From assembly GCF_000185845.1 (NCBI RefSeq), contig NZ_GL629647.1:949986-1001383 (forward strand): a stretch of 51,398 nucleotides of DNA, given 5' to 3'. How positions within the stretch are numbered: the stretch's first letter is position 1; every line of letters begins with the position of its first letter. The stretch comes from Segatella salivae DSM 15606 (GTDB taxonomy: Bacteria > Bacteroidota > Bacteroidia > Bacteroidales > Bacteroidaceae). The notes below the pieces were generated by a model, which was given only the letters and a program-made list of their open reading frames with translations, did not search any database and was not told the DNA's origin. A program made the position numbers and the translations under genes. Shown one piece after another: positions 38,106-47,512 of this stretch.

Positions 38106-39047
38106 ATGGCAAGTAAAAGAAGACAGGAAAGAATAGCAACAAGCAGACTAACACTGCCTATAACAGTTGTTTATGGCATTGTTATTGCATTGGCTGCAGG
38201 CACCATTCAACAAGGGCTTTGGGTGCAAGCAGCCAGCCTTTTCATAGCAACTGAAATGATTGCAATACTCAACAATCGCTATTCGCTCATCAGAGTGTAT
38301 AGTCGTATGCTATCATGCACGTATCTTTTGCTATCTGCGATGGTGTGTTTTCGAACGAGTTCGACAGATGGAACGATTGTAACGCTCTGTACTATTGCCT
38401 TCTACCTGTTCCTGTTTCAAGCCTATCAAAATCGTTATGGGGCTGCTTCTATCTTCTATGCCTTTACGATGATTGGCATTGCGAGTATCTTCTTTGTAAA
38501 GATTCTCTATTTCGTTCCCTTCCTTTGGATAGCTCTCATAGGCTTCATTTTAGCCTTTAGCCTACGCACTTTCGTAGCCTCAATCTTGGGATTACTATTC
38601 CCTTATTGGTTTGTTACAGGCTATGCAGTCTACACCAACAGCCTTCCGAAGTTGTGGACACACTTCTCCGATCTCGCTGTTCTATACGATTTCAGTTACT
38701 ATCATCAAGTAACCGAACACCAAATTGTTACATTTTCATTCATTGCCATACTTGGATTAGCTGGTATAATCCATTTCCTTCGCAACAGTTATAAAGACAA
38801 AATAAAGACCAGAATGTTCTATGAGACATTCATAATGATGCAGGTTGTCACGATGATCTTCATCGTCTTGCAACCCCAACTCTATGGTTTTCTTATTCAC
38901 ATCATGATTATTACGACAGCAATATTATTCGGACACTTCCTCGCTTTGACGCGAACGTGGTTTACAAACATTGCATTCCACGTTGTCATTGTATTGATAT
39001 TGCTGCTCACAGCCTATAATTTATGGATTCCATCATTGCTTTTTTAA
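38106..39047 (+). CDS. Hypothetical polytopic membrane protein
   Basis: A 313-residue protein made almost entirely of hydrophobic helices, about nine or ten, with a basic N-terminus (MASKRRQERIATSR). No family motif was recognised and no charged catalytic cluster is visible inside the membrane. It starts immediately after purD and its end overlaps the DedA-ZnuA gene by 25 bases, so it is cotranscribed with both. A link to metal transport or envelope lipids is possible from position only. It does not resemble a ZnuB-type permease to me (no EAA-like loop). Confidence 0.8.
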   Translation: MASKRRQERIATSRLTLPITVVYGIVIALAAGTIQQGLWVQAASLFIATEMIAILNNRYSLIRVYSRMLSCTYLLLSAMVCFRTSSTDGTIVTLCTIAFYLFLFQAYQNRYGAASIFYAFTMIGIASIFFVKILYFVPFLWIALIGFILAFSLRTFVASILGLLFPYWFVTGYAVYTNSLPKLWTHFSDLAVLYDFSYYHQVTEHQIVTFSFIAILGLAGIIHFLRNSYKDKIKTRMFYETFIMMQVVTMIFIVLQPQLYGFLIHIMIITTAILFGHFLALTRTWFTNIAFHVVIVLILLLTAYNLWIPSLLF

Positions 39048-40252
39048 TTGATTGGGGCTATTTAGGTATGTTGCTATCTGCCTTTCTTGCAGGTAGTTTT
39101 TTCCCTTTCAGTAGCGAAGCAGTCATGTTAGGTTTGCTTGCTGCGGGACTGAAACCATGGCCTCTTATACTATATGCCACTGTAGGAAATGTGTTGGGCG
39201 GACTCTTCAACTATGCCATTGGACACATGGGACGCATGGATTGGATAGAGAAATATCTGCATGTCAAGCCAGCAAGTCTTCAGAAAGCACAACGCTTTAT
39301 GGCTGGAAGGGGCGCATGGATGGGCTTCTTTGCCTTTCTGCCGATTATTGGAAGTGCCATCACTATCGTATTAGGTTTGATGCGTTCCAACTTGCTTATC
39401 TCGACAGTTAGCATCACAGCAGGAAAGTTTGCACGTTATGTTATCTTGGCTTTCTCGGCAATTACACTGACCTCTTGCAGCTTTTCGTCTCCTAAAACCA
39501 GTCAACAAATCACTGTAACCATAGAGCCTTTGCGATACTTTACAGAGCAAATTGCTGGCAATCGCTATAAAGTTGTGACGATGGTTCCAGGTGGAATGAG
39601 TCCTGAAACCTATGAACCAACAGCCCAACAGATGATGGCCCTCGATGAAAGTACACTCTATATAAAGGTTGGACAGATTGGTTTTGAACGCACATGGATG
39701 TCAAAACTCAAAGCCAATGCACCTCATACACGCATTGTTGACACGTCAGTAGGCATCACGCCGGTAAAGACTTTAAATGGTATAATAGACCCACATACAT
39801 GGATGAGTTGCCGTAATGCCCGACAGATTGCATACAATATCTTCAATGCTTTGAAACAAACGAACGCAAAGGATAGCGCATATTATAGGGCAAACCTCAA
39901 TAAATTGCTCACAAAAATCAATGCAACAGACCAAGAAGTCAACAAGCTTTTGGCAGGTAAAACAAAAGCGTTCTTGATCTATCACCCTATCCTAACCTAC
40001 TTCGCTCACGACTATCGGCTTACTCAAATACCCATAGAGGAAGAGGGACGCGAGCCAAGTGCCAACCAATTACAAAGCATTATACGCTTGGCAAAGCAAC
40101 AAAAGATTAAGACATTATATATCCAAAAGCAGTTCAATAACCGCAATACGGAGATCATTTCGAAAGACTTGAACCTCCCATCTACGGCTATTGACCCGCT
40201 AAACTATCATTGGAATCAACAAATGATAACCATTGCAAAATCCTTGAAATGA
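39023..40252 (+). CDS. Fusion of DedA/YqaA-like membrane protein with ZnuA-like metal-binding lipoprotein
   Basis: A 409-residue single ORF. Residues 1-150 are a YqaA/DedA-like membrane protein (FFPFSSEAVMLGLLAAG, GNVLGGLFNYAIGHMG, AGKFARYVI). Residues 153-409 are a TroA/ZnuA-type substrate-binding protein with ligand candidates in DPHTWMS, IYHPILTYFAHDY and IDPLNYHW; the usual first histidine is replaced by SPETYEPT. The last DedA helix runs into ILAFSAITLTSC, a perfect lipobox with C152. So the end of the DedA helix doubles as a lipoprotein signal peptide, and signal peptidase II could split the product (inference). No methionine lies between 120 and 152 to restart translation. Its stop overlaps the ABC ATPase start (ATGA). 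Confidence 0.88.
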   Translation: MDSIIAFLIDWGYLGMLLSAFLAGSFFPFSSEAVMLGLLAAGLKPWPLILYATVGNVLGGLFNYAIGHMGRMDWIEKYLHVKPASLQKAQRFMAGRGAWMGFFAFLPIIGSAITIVLGLMRSNLLISTVSITAGKFARYVILAFSAITLTSCSFSSPKTSQQITVTIEPLRYFTEQIAGNRYKVVTMVPGGMSPETYEPTAQQMMALDESTLYIKVGQIGFERTWMSKLKANAPHTRIVDTSVGITPVKTLNGIIDPHTWMSCRNARQIAYNIFNALKQTNAKDSAYYRANLNKLLTKINATDQEVNKLLAGKTKAFLIYHPILTYFAHDYRLTQIPIEEEGREPSANQLQSIIRLAKQQKIKTLYIQKQFNNRNTEIISKDLNLPSTAIDPLNYHWNQQMITIAKSLK

Positions 40253-40947
40253 GTCACCCCATCATCAAATTACAACATATTACCGCGGCATATCCCGAGA
40301 AAACTGCACTCAAAAACGTAAATCTCACCGTCTATGATGACGATTATTTAGGGATTATTGGACCCAATGGAGGCGGTAAAACGACACTCATCAAAATCAT
40401 GATTGGCTTGATGAAGCCGAAAGAAGGACAGATTTCGTTCTATAAAAACGGGCAAAAAACAGATCATATTTGCATGGGATATCTCCCTCAATACACGAAT
40501 ATTGATAAGAACTTCCCCATAAATGTTGAAGATGTTGTCATCTCTGGACTCAAGAAAAAGCTATTTGGCAAGTACACAACTCAACAACTTCAGCAAGCAA
40601 AACAAACGATAGAACAAATGGAACTCAATGCACTTAGACACCAACCCATAGGTACATTGAGTGGAGGCCAACTGCAACGAGTGCTATTAGCGCGTGCCAT
40701 TGTGCAGCAACCTGACGTACTTATCCTTGACGAACCTAACACTTATATTGATAAACGCTTTCAAGAACAGATGTATGAGATGTTAGCTGATATCAATCAT
40801 CAGTGTGCAATAGTCATGGTTAGCCATGATATTGCTGAGATACTCAATAATGTTAAGCACATCGCTTGCGTTAATGAAGGACTACATTATCATGAAACGA
40901 CAGACTTACCACAAGAGAAATTGGAGGAACATTTCCTCAAAATATAA
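40249..40947 (+). CDS. Metal-type ABC transporter ATP-binding protein (ZnuC/MntB-like)
   Basis: A 232-residue ABC ATPase. The start at 40249 (MSHPIIKLQH), overlapping the previous stop as ATGA, is preferred over an earlier in-frame codon. Walker A is GPNGGGKTT, the signature LSGGQLQRV, Walker B VLILDEPN and the H-loop VSHD. Its closest type is the ATPase of zinc/manganese/iron(II) transporters, in keeping with the ZnuA-like domain just before it. No membrane permease gene follows; the next 850 bases are non-coding. Confidence 0.92.
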   Translation: MSHPIIKLQHITAAYPEKTALKNVNLTVYDDDYLGIIGPNGGGKTTLIKIMIGLMKPKEGQISFYKNGQKTDHICMGYLPQYTNIDKNFPINVEDVVISGLKKKLFGKYTTQQLQQAKQTIEQMELNALRHQPIGTLSGGQLQRVLLARAIVQQPDVLILDEPNTYIDKRFQEQMYEMLADINHQCAIVMVSHDIAEILNNVKHIACVNEGLHYHETTDLPQEKLEEHFLKI

Positions 40948-41312
40948 TTGCGAATAATAGATATTGTAATCTAAAATCATATTCTTCGCTCAGTAAATAA
41001 AAGGATATTAAGAACAAAAGACTAATCCGTCCTAAACCAAATAAAATCAAGTGAGGAGACCATTAAAATGTGTTGAAAACGCAATTTTATTGACAAAACA
41101 GGACAAAAGCAAGGGCTTTATATGTCATTTTTGTAAGAATTAATACCAATAAAAGCATTACTTGAACACTGATAAAATAGAAAGTAAATCATGCGAATAG
41201 TCTAAACATAGATTATTTTACATGATTTCGCAACACCTTTCACCCATTTTTGGACAGTAATCTCTATCAAAACACTCCGTTATTTGCATCAAACAACGCC
41301 ATGATTTGCGTT

Positions 41313-41332
41313 AGATTACTCGATGATATGAC
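41313..41332 (+). repeat. Intergenic TTACACGA motif, copy 4 (degenerate)
   Basis: Reads AGATTACTCGATGATATGAC, 16 of 20 bases identical to 31773-31792, including the ATATGAC end. Confidence 0.35.
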
Positions 41333-41757
41333 GCAGATGACAAACCATTTCACCATAAAAACAGGCTGTAAAAAGAGACAAAGTTCATACTCGTTTGATT
41401 TTCAATAGCTTATAAAACTCATCTAAAACTCACACATTATCCATTAAAAGTCCCTCCGTATAAAATATCGTCACTATTTGAAAGGCATTGTAAAGTTAAA
41501 TGATTGGTATTTAGTTGCCTTATAAATCAACAAAAAGTAGAAGATGATGTAAATTCAATAACAAAACAACCAAAACGAGAAAGAAATATCATTTGAGCCA
41601 TATAATTAAAATATTAGCTGTAAAAAGTAGGATAAAAGGTCCCGAAAGAAGGCAAAAACTTATGGTCAACACTGACATTTCACTGACTAAGCGCTTAAAA
41701 AAGTGAAATATAAGCAGTTTATACTCCATTGGAAAGACGACTTTACATGAAATGTAT

Positions 41758-41765
41758 TATCTTTG
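41758..41765 (+). promoter_or_regulatory. -7 promoter box of the DUF2723 operon
   Basis: TATCTTTG, 36 bases before the start at 41801; the -33 box is weak. Confidence 0.55.
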
Positions 41766-41800
41766 CACTACTATTTCGAAATAATACATTCTATAAATAA

Positions 41801-44800
41801 ATGAAACAGTACAAGTTAGTAGACAATTTACTGGGGTGGCTTGCTTTCTTGATTGCCGCAGTCGTTTATTGTTCTACAATCGAACCGACAGCCAGCTTTT
41901 GGGACTGTCCTGAGTTTATCACTACAGGCTATAAGCTTGAAATTGGGCATCCACCTGGGGCGCCATTCTTTATGCTTACAGCCAATCTTTTCTCGCATTT
42001 TGCAAGTAGTCCATCAGAAGTTGCACGCATGATCAACACCATGAGCGCTCTATTGAGTGCCACAACGATCATGTTTCTCTTTTGGACGGTGACTCATCTG
42101 ACGAGAAAACTAATACTGAAAGACTGGAATGAGCTGACAACAGCAAAGACAATTATCATCGAAGGAGCTGGACTTGTCGGAGCACTCATTTATACTTTCA
42201 GTGACACCTTTTGGTTTTCAGCCGTTGAAGGCGAGGTCTATGCCTACTCATCTGCCTTCACCGCAATCGTATTCTGGCTCATTTTGAAATGGGAAGACCA
42301 TGCAGACGAACCACATAGTGACCGCTGGCTCGTGCTGATTACCTATATGACAGGCCTTAGTATCGGTGTGCACTTGTTGAATTTACTATGTATTCCGGCC
42401 ATCGTTCTTGTGTTCTGTTATCGCAAGTTCCCAAATATTGAGTTGAAAGGCTCATTGATTGCGCTGTTCTTCTCATTCGTTCTTGTAGCTGCAGTGCTTT
42501 ATGGCGTCGTGCCAGGAATCATTACTGTGGGCGGATGGTTTGAGCTTTTATTTGTCAATGTGCTTGGATGTCCGTTCAATACTGGTGAGATTATCTACAT
42601 CATTCTACTTGTAGCAACGGTTCTTTGGGCTATTTATGAAAGCTATTCTGACCGAAACGAGAAGCTGAGTAACATTTCGTTTACCGCTGCAGTGGCTATG
42701 CTTGGCATCCCATTCTATGGATATGGCTGGTCATCTGTATTCATAGGAGTAGTTGTTCTCACGATACTTTGGTTTGTATTAAACTACAAACGAACGATTA
42801 ATAAGAAAAGAGTCAGCTTCGTAACTGCACGCATTAAGAACACAACTTTATTGTGTATGTTAATGCTTATGATTGGATATTCGAGCTATGCCCTTATAGT
42901 TATACGCTCAACGGCTAATCCTCCTATGGACCAAAACTCGCCAGAAGACATCTTCACTCTTGGCAGTTATCTCAGTCGTGACCAATATGGTGACAGACCA
43001 TTAGCCTATGGTCAGGCCTACACTTCACAGGTTGCACTGCAAAACGACGGTAAGATGTGCAAACCAGTAATGAGTGAAGGTGCGCCAATCTATGCTCGAA
43101 AGGAAAAGAAAAGCGCTGATGAGAAAGACTCATACTTTGTTGTTAGTCACAAGAATAAATACGTATTTGCGCAGAATATGGTATTCCCGCGCATGTATGA
43201 ACAGAAATATGCCCAAGCGTATGAAGACTGGATGGGCGGTGTTGACGGCTCGGAAGTGCCGTATGATCGCTGTGGTGAGCCAATGACGGTTAAGATGCCG
43301 AGCCAAATAGAGAATCTACGTTTCTTCTTATCTTACCAATGTAACTTCATGTATTGGCGCTACTTTATGTGGAACTTCGCTGGACGTCAGAATGATATAC
43401 AAGGTAATGGTGAGCTTGAACACGGCAACTGGATTACTGGTATTCCTTTTATTGACAATGCACGCTTAGGAGATCAAAGTAAACTTCCAGCCGATTTGCA
43501 AAAAAACAAAGGCCATAACGTGTTCTATTGTCTTCCACTCCTTCTGGGAATCATAGGACTTTTCTGGCAAGCTTGGCGTGGAAAACGAGGTATTCGCCAG
43601 TTCTGGGTTGTATTCTTCCTATTCTTTATGACAGGATTGGCTATTGTTATCTATCTTAATCAGACGCCAATGCAGCCACGAGAACGTGATTATGCTTATG
43701 CAGGTTCATTCTATGCGTTTGCTATTTGGTGTGGAATTGGTGTGGCAGCTATCTATGATTTGCTAAAGAAATACCTACATATCAATGAAAAGGTACTGGC
43801 ATCTGTCGTTTCAATCTTAGCGTTGTTGGTTCCTATTCAGATGGCAAGTCAGACCTGGGATGACCATGATCGTAGTGGAAGATATACTTGTCGAGACTTC
43901 GGTCAGAACTATTTGATGACCTTACAAGACAAAGGTTTCCCAATCATCTTTACCAATGGAGACAATGATACGTTCCCACTTTGGTATAATCAAGAGGTAG
44001 AAGGTGTCAGAACTGATGCCAGAGTATGCAACCTAAGCTATCTCGCTACCGACTGGTACATTGACCAAATGAAGCGACCTGCCTATAATTCGCCTGCGGT
44101 TCCAATCAGTTGGCCTCGTATTGACTTCTGTTCGGGGACAAATGATTATATCACTGTGCAGCCAGAAGCAAAGAAACAGATCCTTCAGTTCTATAAGGAT
44201 AACCCACAACAAGCTAAGGCTCAGTTCGGAGATGAACCGTTTGAACTGAAGAATATCATGAAGTATTGGGTACGATCTAAGGATAATGACATGCACTTTA
44301 TACCTACAGATACGGTCTATGTAACTATAGATAAGCAGGCCGTTAGACGTAGTGGAATGCTCATGCAGACTGATTCTATCCCCGACAAGATGGTGATTTC
44401 GCTCGCAGGAAAGAACGCTTTGTACAAGAACGACCTAATGATGCTTGAGATGATTGCCCAATGTAACTGGACGCGTCCTATCTATGTAGCCCTCACTGTG
44501 GGTGAAGATAACTACATGAACTTAGGGAACAACTTCGTACAAGAAGGCCTTGCAAACCGCATTACGCCATTCACGACGAATATAGATGGTAAGGTTGTCA
44601 AGGGAATGACTAACTTTGACACAGCCAAAACCTATCGAAATCTGATGATGCGCTATAAGTTTGGTGGCTTAAAGACTAAGGGACTATATATCGATGAAAC
44701 TGTAATGCGTATGTGTTATACCCATCGTCGTCTCTTTGCTCAGCTGGCAAAACAACTCATTATGGAGCATAAAGATAAACAGGCATTAGCTGTTTTGAAT

Positions 44801-45151
44801 AAATGTTTAGCTGAAATACCGGCTTATAATGTGCCAAACAACTACGTAAGTGGTAGCCTTGATCTTGCAGAGTGCTATGCAATATTGGGTCAAAAGGCTA
44901 AAGCTAAGGAATTGTTTAACGACGTTTGGAATAACTCTGCACAGTATATGAATTGGTATTTGAGCCTCGACAGCAACCATTTTGCCCAGTCTATGAGTGA
45001 CTGTCTACGCGAAATGTCAATCATGCAAGAGTGTAACAGAGTGGCAAGTATCATAGATCCGAAGCTCGCTCAACGCACAGGACATCAGTTCCAGAGTCTG
45101 TTTAATATGTATCGCGGTAAGGGTGGCGTGCTGCCTAACCAGAACAATTGA
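41801..45151 (+). CDS. DUF2723 / TMEM260-like membrane glycosyltransferase
   Basis: A 1116-residue protein with an N-terminal GT-C-like membrane domain and a large C-terminal soluble part. The first loop holds TASFWDCPEFI (acidic pair D35, E38) and LEIGHPPGAPFF, the signature of DUF2723. Hydrophobic helices continue to about residue 370, and more lie at about 580-690, followed by a soluble domain (FTNGDNDTFPLWY) and a TPR-like tail (about 980-1060). The family is homologous to human TMEM260, a protein O-mannosyltransferase, so a role in envelope protein or glycan glycosylation is likely but unproven here. It heads a five-gene plus-strand operon. Confidence 0.85.
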   Translation: MKQYKLVDNLLGWLAFLIAAVVYCSTIEPTASFWDCPEFITTGYKLEIGHPPGAPFFMLTANLFSHFASSPSEVARMINTMSALLSATTIMFLFWTVTHLTRKLILKDWNELTTAKTIIIEGAGLVGALIYTFSDTFWFSAVEGEVYAYSSAFTAIVFWLILKWEDHADEPHSDRWLVLITYMTGLSIGVHLLNLLCIPAIVLVFCYRKFPNIELKGSLIALFFSFVLVAAVLYGVVPGIITVGGWFELLFVNVLGCPFNTGEIIYIILLVATVLWAIYESYSDRNEKLSNISFTAAVAMLGIPFYGYGWSSVFIGVVVLTILWFVLNYKRTINKKRVSFVTARIKNTTLLCMLMLMIGYSSYALIVIRSTANPPMDQNSPEDIFTLGSYLSRDQYGDRPLAYGQAYTSQVALQNDGKMCKPVMSEGAPIYARKEKKSADEKDSYFVVSHKNKYVFAQNMVFPRMYEQKYAQAYEDWMGGVDGSEVPYDRCGEPMTVKMPSQIENLRFFLSYQCNFMYWRYFMWNFAGRQNDIQGNGELEHGNWITGIPFIDNARLGDQSKLPADLQKNKGHNVFYCLPLLLGIIGLFWQAWRGKRGIRQFWVVFFLFFMTGLAIVIYLNQTPMQPRERDYAYAGSFYAFAIWCGIGVAAIYDLLKKYLHINEKVLASVVSILALLVPIQMASQTWDDHDRSGRYTCRDFGQNYLMTLQDKGFPIIFTNGDNDTFPLWYNQEVEGVRTDARVCNLSYLATDWYIDQMKRPAYNSPAVPISWPRIDFCSGTNDYITVQPEAKKQILQFYKDNPQQAKAQFGDEPFELKNIMKYWVRSKDNDMHFIPTDTVYVTIDKQAVRRSGMLMQTDSIPDKMVISLAGKNALYKNDLMMLEMIAQCNWTRPIYVALTVGEDNYMNLGNNFVQEGLANRITPFTTNIDGKVVKGMTNFDTAKTYRNLMMRYKFGGLKTKGLYIDETVMRMCYTHRRLFAQLAKQLIMEHKDKQALAVLNKCLAEIPAYNVPNNYVSGSLDLAECYAILGQKAKAKELFNDVWNNSAQYMNWYLSLDSNHFAQSMSDCLREMSIMQECNRVASIIDPKLAQRTGHQFQSLFNMYRGKGGVLPNQNN

Positions 45152-45173
45152 CGCAAAATTAAGCTAACAAGCG

Positions 45174-45785
45174 ATGATAATAGAGCAACCTGCGAAATGG
45201 TTACGCTGGATTTATCCCGGTGCGACTTGGAGAATGGACCCTAACGAACATGCAGTTTATCTCACGTTTGACGATGGTCCTATCCCCGAGTCGACACCTT
45301 TCATCCTTGAAACGCTTAGGAAATATAATGTCAAAGCTACCTTTTTCATGGTTGGAGAGAATGTGTTGAGATACCATGACCTCTATAATCAAATCATCAA
45401 TGATGGTCATCGAGTGGGTAATCACACCTTTAACCATATAGGATCTTTCAAACATTGGACTATCACCTACGCCATTAATACTCATAAAGCCGATGAACTC
45501 ATCCACTCAAACCTATTCCGTCCGCCCCATGGATGGATGAGAATGTCAGTCTATTGGTGGATGAAAAGAAGGTATCGGATTATCATGTGGGACCTCGTTA
45601 CACGCGATTATTCTAAATGGTTGACTGCAAAAGATGTGGTAAGAAACGTAAAAAGGTATGCAAGGAATGGCTCAATCATCACGTTTCATGACTCTTTGAA
45701 GAGTATCGATAAACTAAAGACAGCCTTACCTGAATCAATTGAATGGTTAAAATCGCAGGGATATGAGTTCAAGACCTTTGAATAA
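45174..45785 (+). CDS. Polysaccharide deacetylase (NodB domain) family protein
   Basis: A 203-residue CE4-type protein. It has TFDDGP (31-36), the H-x3-H pair H84/H88 in NHTFNH, RPPHG (116-120), and IITFHDS with H172, so the zinc-dependent deacetylase site is complete. No signal peptide or membrane helix is evident, so it may act in the cytoplasm or be exported otherwise. The substrate, an N-acetylated sugar polymer or precursor, is unknown. It begins 22 bases after the DUF2723 gene and overlaps queG by 23 bases. Confidence 0.9.
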   Translation: MIIEQPAKWLRWIYPGATWRMDPNEHAVYLTFDDGPIPESTPFILETLRKYNVKATFFMVGENVLRYHDLYNQIINDGHRVGNHTFNHIGSFKHWTITYAINTHKADELIHSNLFRPPHGWMRMSVYWWMKRRYRIIMWDLVTRDYSKWLTAKDVVRNVKRYARNGSIITFHDSLKSIDKLKTALPESIEWLKSQGYEFKTFE

Positions 45786-46785
45786 ACAAGACCTTACGAA
45801 TGAAATCAAAGCCGAAGCACTGCGCCTCGGCTTTTTTGCTTGTGGCATAGCACGTGCTGAACACGTTGATAAAGCGACAACAGACCATATCAACCGCTGG
45901 CTCAAAGAAGGCAAATTTGCCAACATGGAGTATATGGCTAACTACACAGATAAACGACTTGACCCCCGATTATTAATGGAAGGAGCAAAGAGTATCATTT
46001 GTGTTGCATTGAACTATGCCCCACAACATAAGTTCAATGAAAATGAATTTCATCTTGCTTCCTATGCCCTTGGTTTGGATTATCATGATATAATGAAAAA
46101 CAAACTGCGTCAATTGGCCGCACGATTTGGCTTTAATGACGCACTAAAATGCCTCAAATCAGAGCGTAAAATGTGCCGAATCTTTGTTGATACTGGCCCC
46201 ATATTAGAACGCTATTGGGCTGAAAAAGCAGGGTTAGGATGGGTTGGTAAGAACCATCAGCTTATCATTCCACACGCTGGGAGCATGTTTTTCTTGGGTG
46301 AAATCATTGTAGATGAAGAGCTTGTTTATGACCAACCAGCAAAAAATCGCTGTGGAAACTGCCACCGATGTATTGATGCCTGTCCAACAAAAGCGATTGA
46401 TGAAGGTCGTGAAATCAATGCCGAGAAGTGCCTTTCTTACCAGACAATAGAGAATAGAGAAAGTCTTTCTGAAGAGGCTTTTGCCTCAATCGGCAACACC
46501 ATCTATGGCTGTGACGCCTGCTTAAAGGCTTGTCCGTGGAATAAATTTGCCATACCTAACGACACACCCGAACTTCAACCAAAAGCTGAACTCATGCAAA
46601 TGACGCGACAAGAATGGGAGATTCTCAGCGAAGAGGATTATCAAAAACTCTTCAAAGGGAGTGCGGTTAAGCGGGTAAAATATAAGGGATTGATGCGAAA
46701 TATTAAGGCTGCGGCTTGCTATTCTCAAGGAAAACACCTACCTTTATCCACGAAAACAAAGGACAATGAACAAAAAAATAAATAG
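45763..46785 (+). CDS. queG: Epoxyqueuosine reductase
   Basis: A 340-residue iron-sulphur, cobalamin-dependent enzyme that reduces epoxyqueuosine to queuosine in tRNA anticodons. The N-terminal domain (GFFACGIARAEHV, DTGPILERYWAEKAGLGWVGKN) is typical of QueG. Two 4Fe-4S clusters are formed by CGNCHRCIDACPT and CDACLKACPWN. The length is at the short end because the HEAT-like C-terminal repeats of longer homologues are missing. It overlaps genes on both sides. Confidence 0.95.
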   Translation: MSSRPLNKQDLTNEIKAEALRLGFFACGIARAEHVDKATTDHINRWLKEGKFANMEYMANYTDKRLDPRLLMEGAKSIICVALNYAPQHKFNENEFHLASYALGLDYHDIMKNKLRQLAARFGFNDALKCLKSERKMCRIFVDTGPILERYWAEKAGLGWVGKNHQLIIPHAGSMFFLGEIIVDEELVYDQPAKNRCGNCHRCIDACPTKAIDEGREINAEKCLSYQTIENRESLSEEAFASIGNTIYGCDACLKACPWNKFAIPNDTPELQPKAELMQMTRQEWEILSEEDYQKLFKGSAVKRVKYKGLMRNIKAAACYSQGKHLPLSTKTKDNEQKNK

Positions 46786-47512
46786 TTATAAGGCTGTAGC
46801 TGCGTTGACAAGAGCATTCTTTGAAGCCTATACAAACGGCATTTTAGATGGCTCAACAGAGGCAAATAATAAGGAGAACAAACGTTCTCCACAAGCTGTT
46901 AAGCAAGCCATGCTCGAACATTATGAAGAAATTAATCAGCAGTTCTTCACGGTGATGTTTCCTGCTTTGACGCTACTCAATTATCAAGATGAACAGAAAA
47001 TGCAGGAGAAGCTCAAGGAAGCAAGTGCTGAAAAGGCCTTAAATGTAACAGAATATCTACGATTTGCTTGCAAAACAGATAAGCTTTTTCAGGCTCTTTT
47101 GAGTGAATATAGACGCAATTTTACTATGCTTTTGCAAGGTAAAATGACAACACTTCATGAACACATTAAAGGCTATCCACGAGGTTTGCAGCTTTCTGTT
47201 ATAGACGAACAGAAGGCTATTGTCATTATGGTTCGTGTGATTTTAAAGGCCTATGCCGCAGGGATAAAAGCAACAAAAACAAACCATCACACTTTCAATC
47301 AAGCTACAATCTATCGCATATTGCTGATAAACATACAATTGTTACTCAATGATTGTGCATTCAAATCAAACGAAGAAGATCTCATACTGCTGTTCCAAGA
47401 GGCATGCGGAAACGAAAACAATCTCAATGTTTTATTCAATTCGTTGGATGAAATCTATGAAGAATTAGCACAAGAAGAGGGACTTTACACACACAATGAG
47501 CAAGGAAATTAG
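46766..47512 (+). CDS. Hypothetical helical protein
   Basis: A 248-residue protein with no recognised family. It is predicted mostly helical by composition, with no signal peptide or membrane segment, and is rich in Gln, Asn, Lys and Glu. It overlaps queG by 20 bases and the DUF4112 gene by 17 bases, so translation of the three is coupled. Cytoplasmic; function unknown. Confidence 0.8.
   Translation: MNKKINSYKAVAALTRAFFEAYTNGILDGSTEANNKENKRSPQAVKQAMLEHYEEINQQFFTVMFPALTLLNYQDEQKMQEKLKEASAEKALNVTEYLRFACKTDKLFQALLSEYRRNFTMLLQGKMTTLHEHIKGYPRGLQLSVIDEQKAIVIMVRVILKAYAAGIKATKTNHHTFNQATIYRILLINIQLLLNDCAFKSNEEDLILLFQEACGNENNLNVLFNSLDEIYEELAQEEGLYTHNEQGN

Larger units (their letters stand above)
40948..41800. 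other. 853-base AT-rich spacer with no permease gene
   Basis: No ORF of useful length on either strand. It contains a degenerate copy of the intergenic motif (41313-41332), the 11-base string GCTGTAAAAAG twice (near 41364 and 41619), and the promoter of the next gene (41758-41765). No convincing terminator follows the ABC ATPase gene. Confidence 0.5.

Noticed and set aside
39383..39480. Independent start of a separate ZnuA gene at Met120 of the fusion
   Set aside because: It would give a signal peptide of over 30 residues that includes the end of the DedA domain; not typical, although it cannot be fully excluded from sequence.
40948..41010. Possible hairpin after the ABC ATPase gene
   Set aside because: Only short imperfect arms (GCGAATAA with TTCTTCGC) and no T-run; not strong enough to call a terminator.
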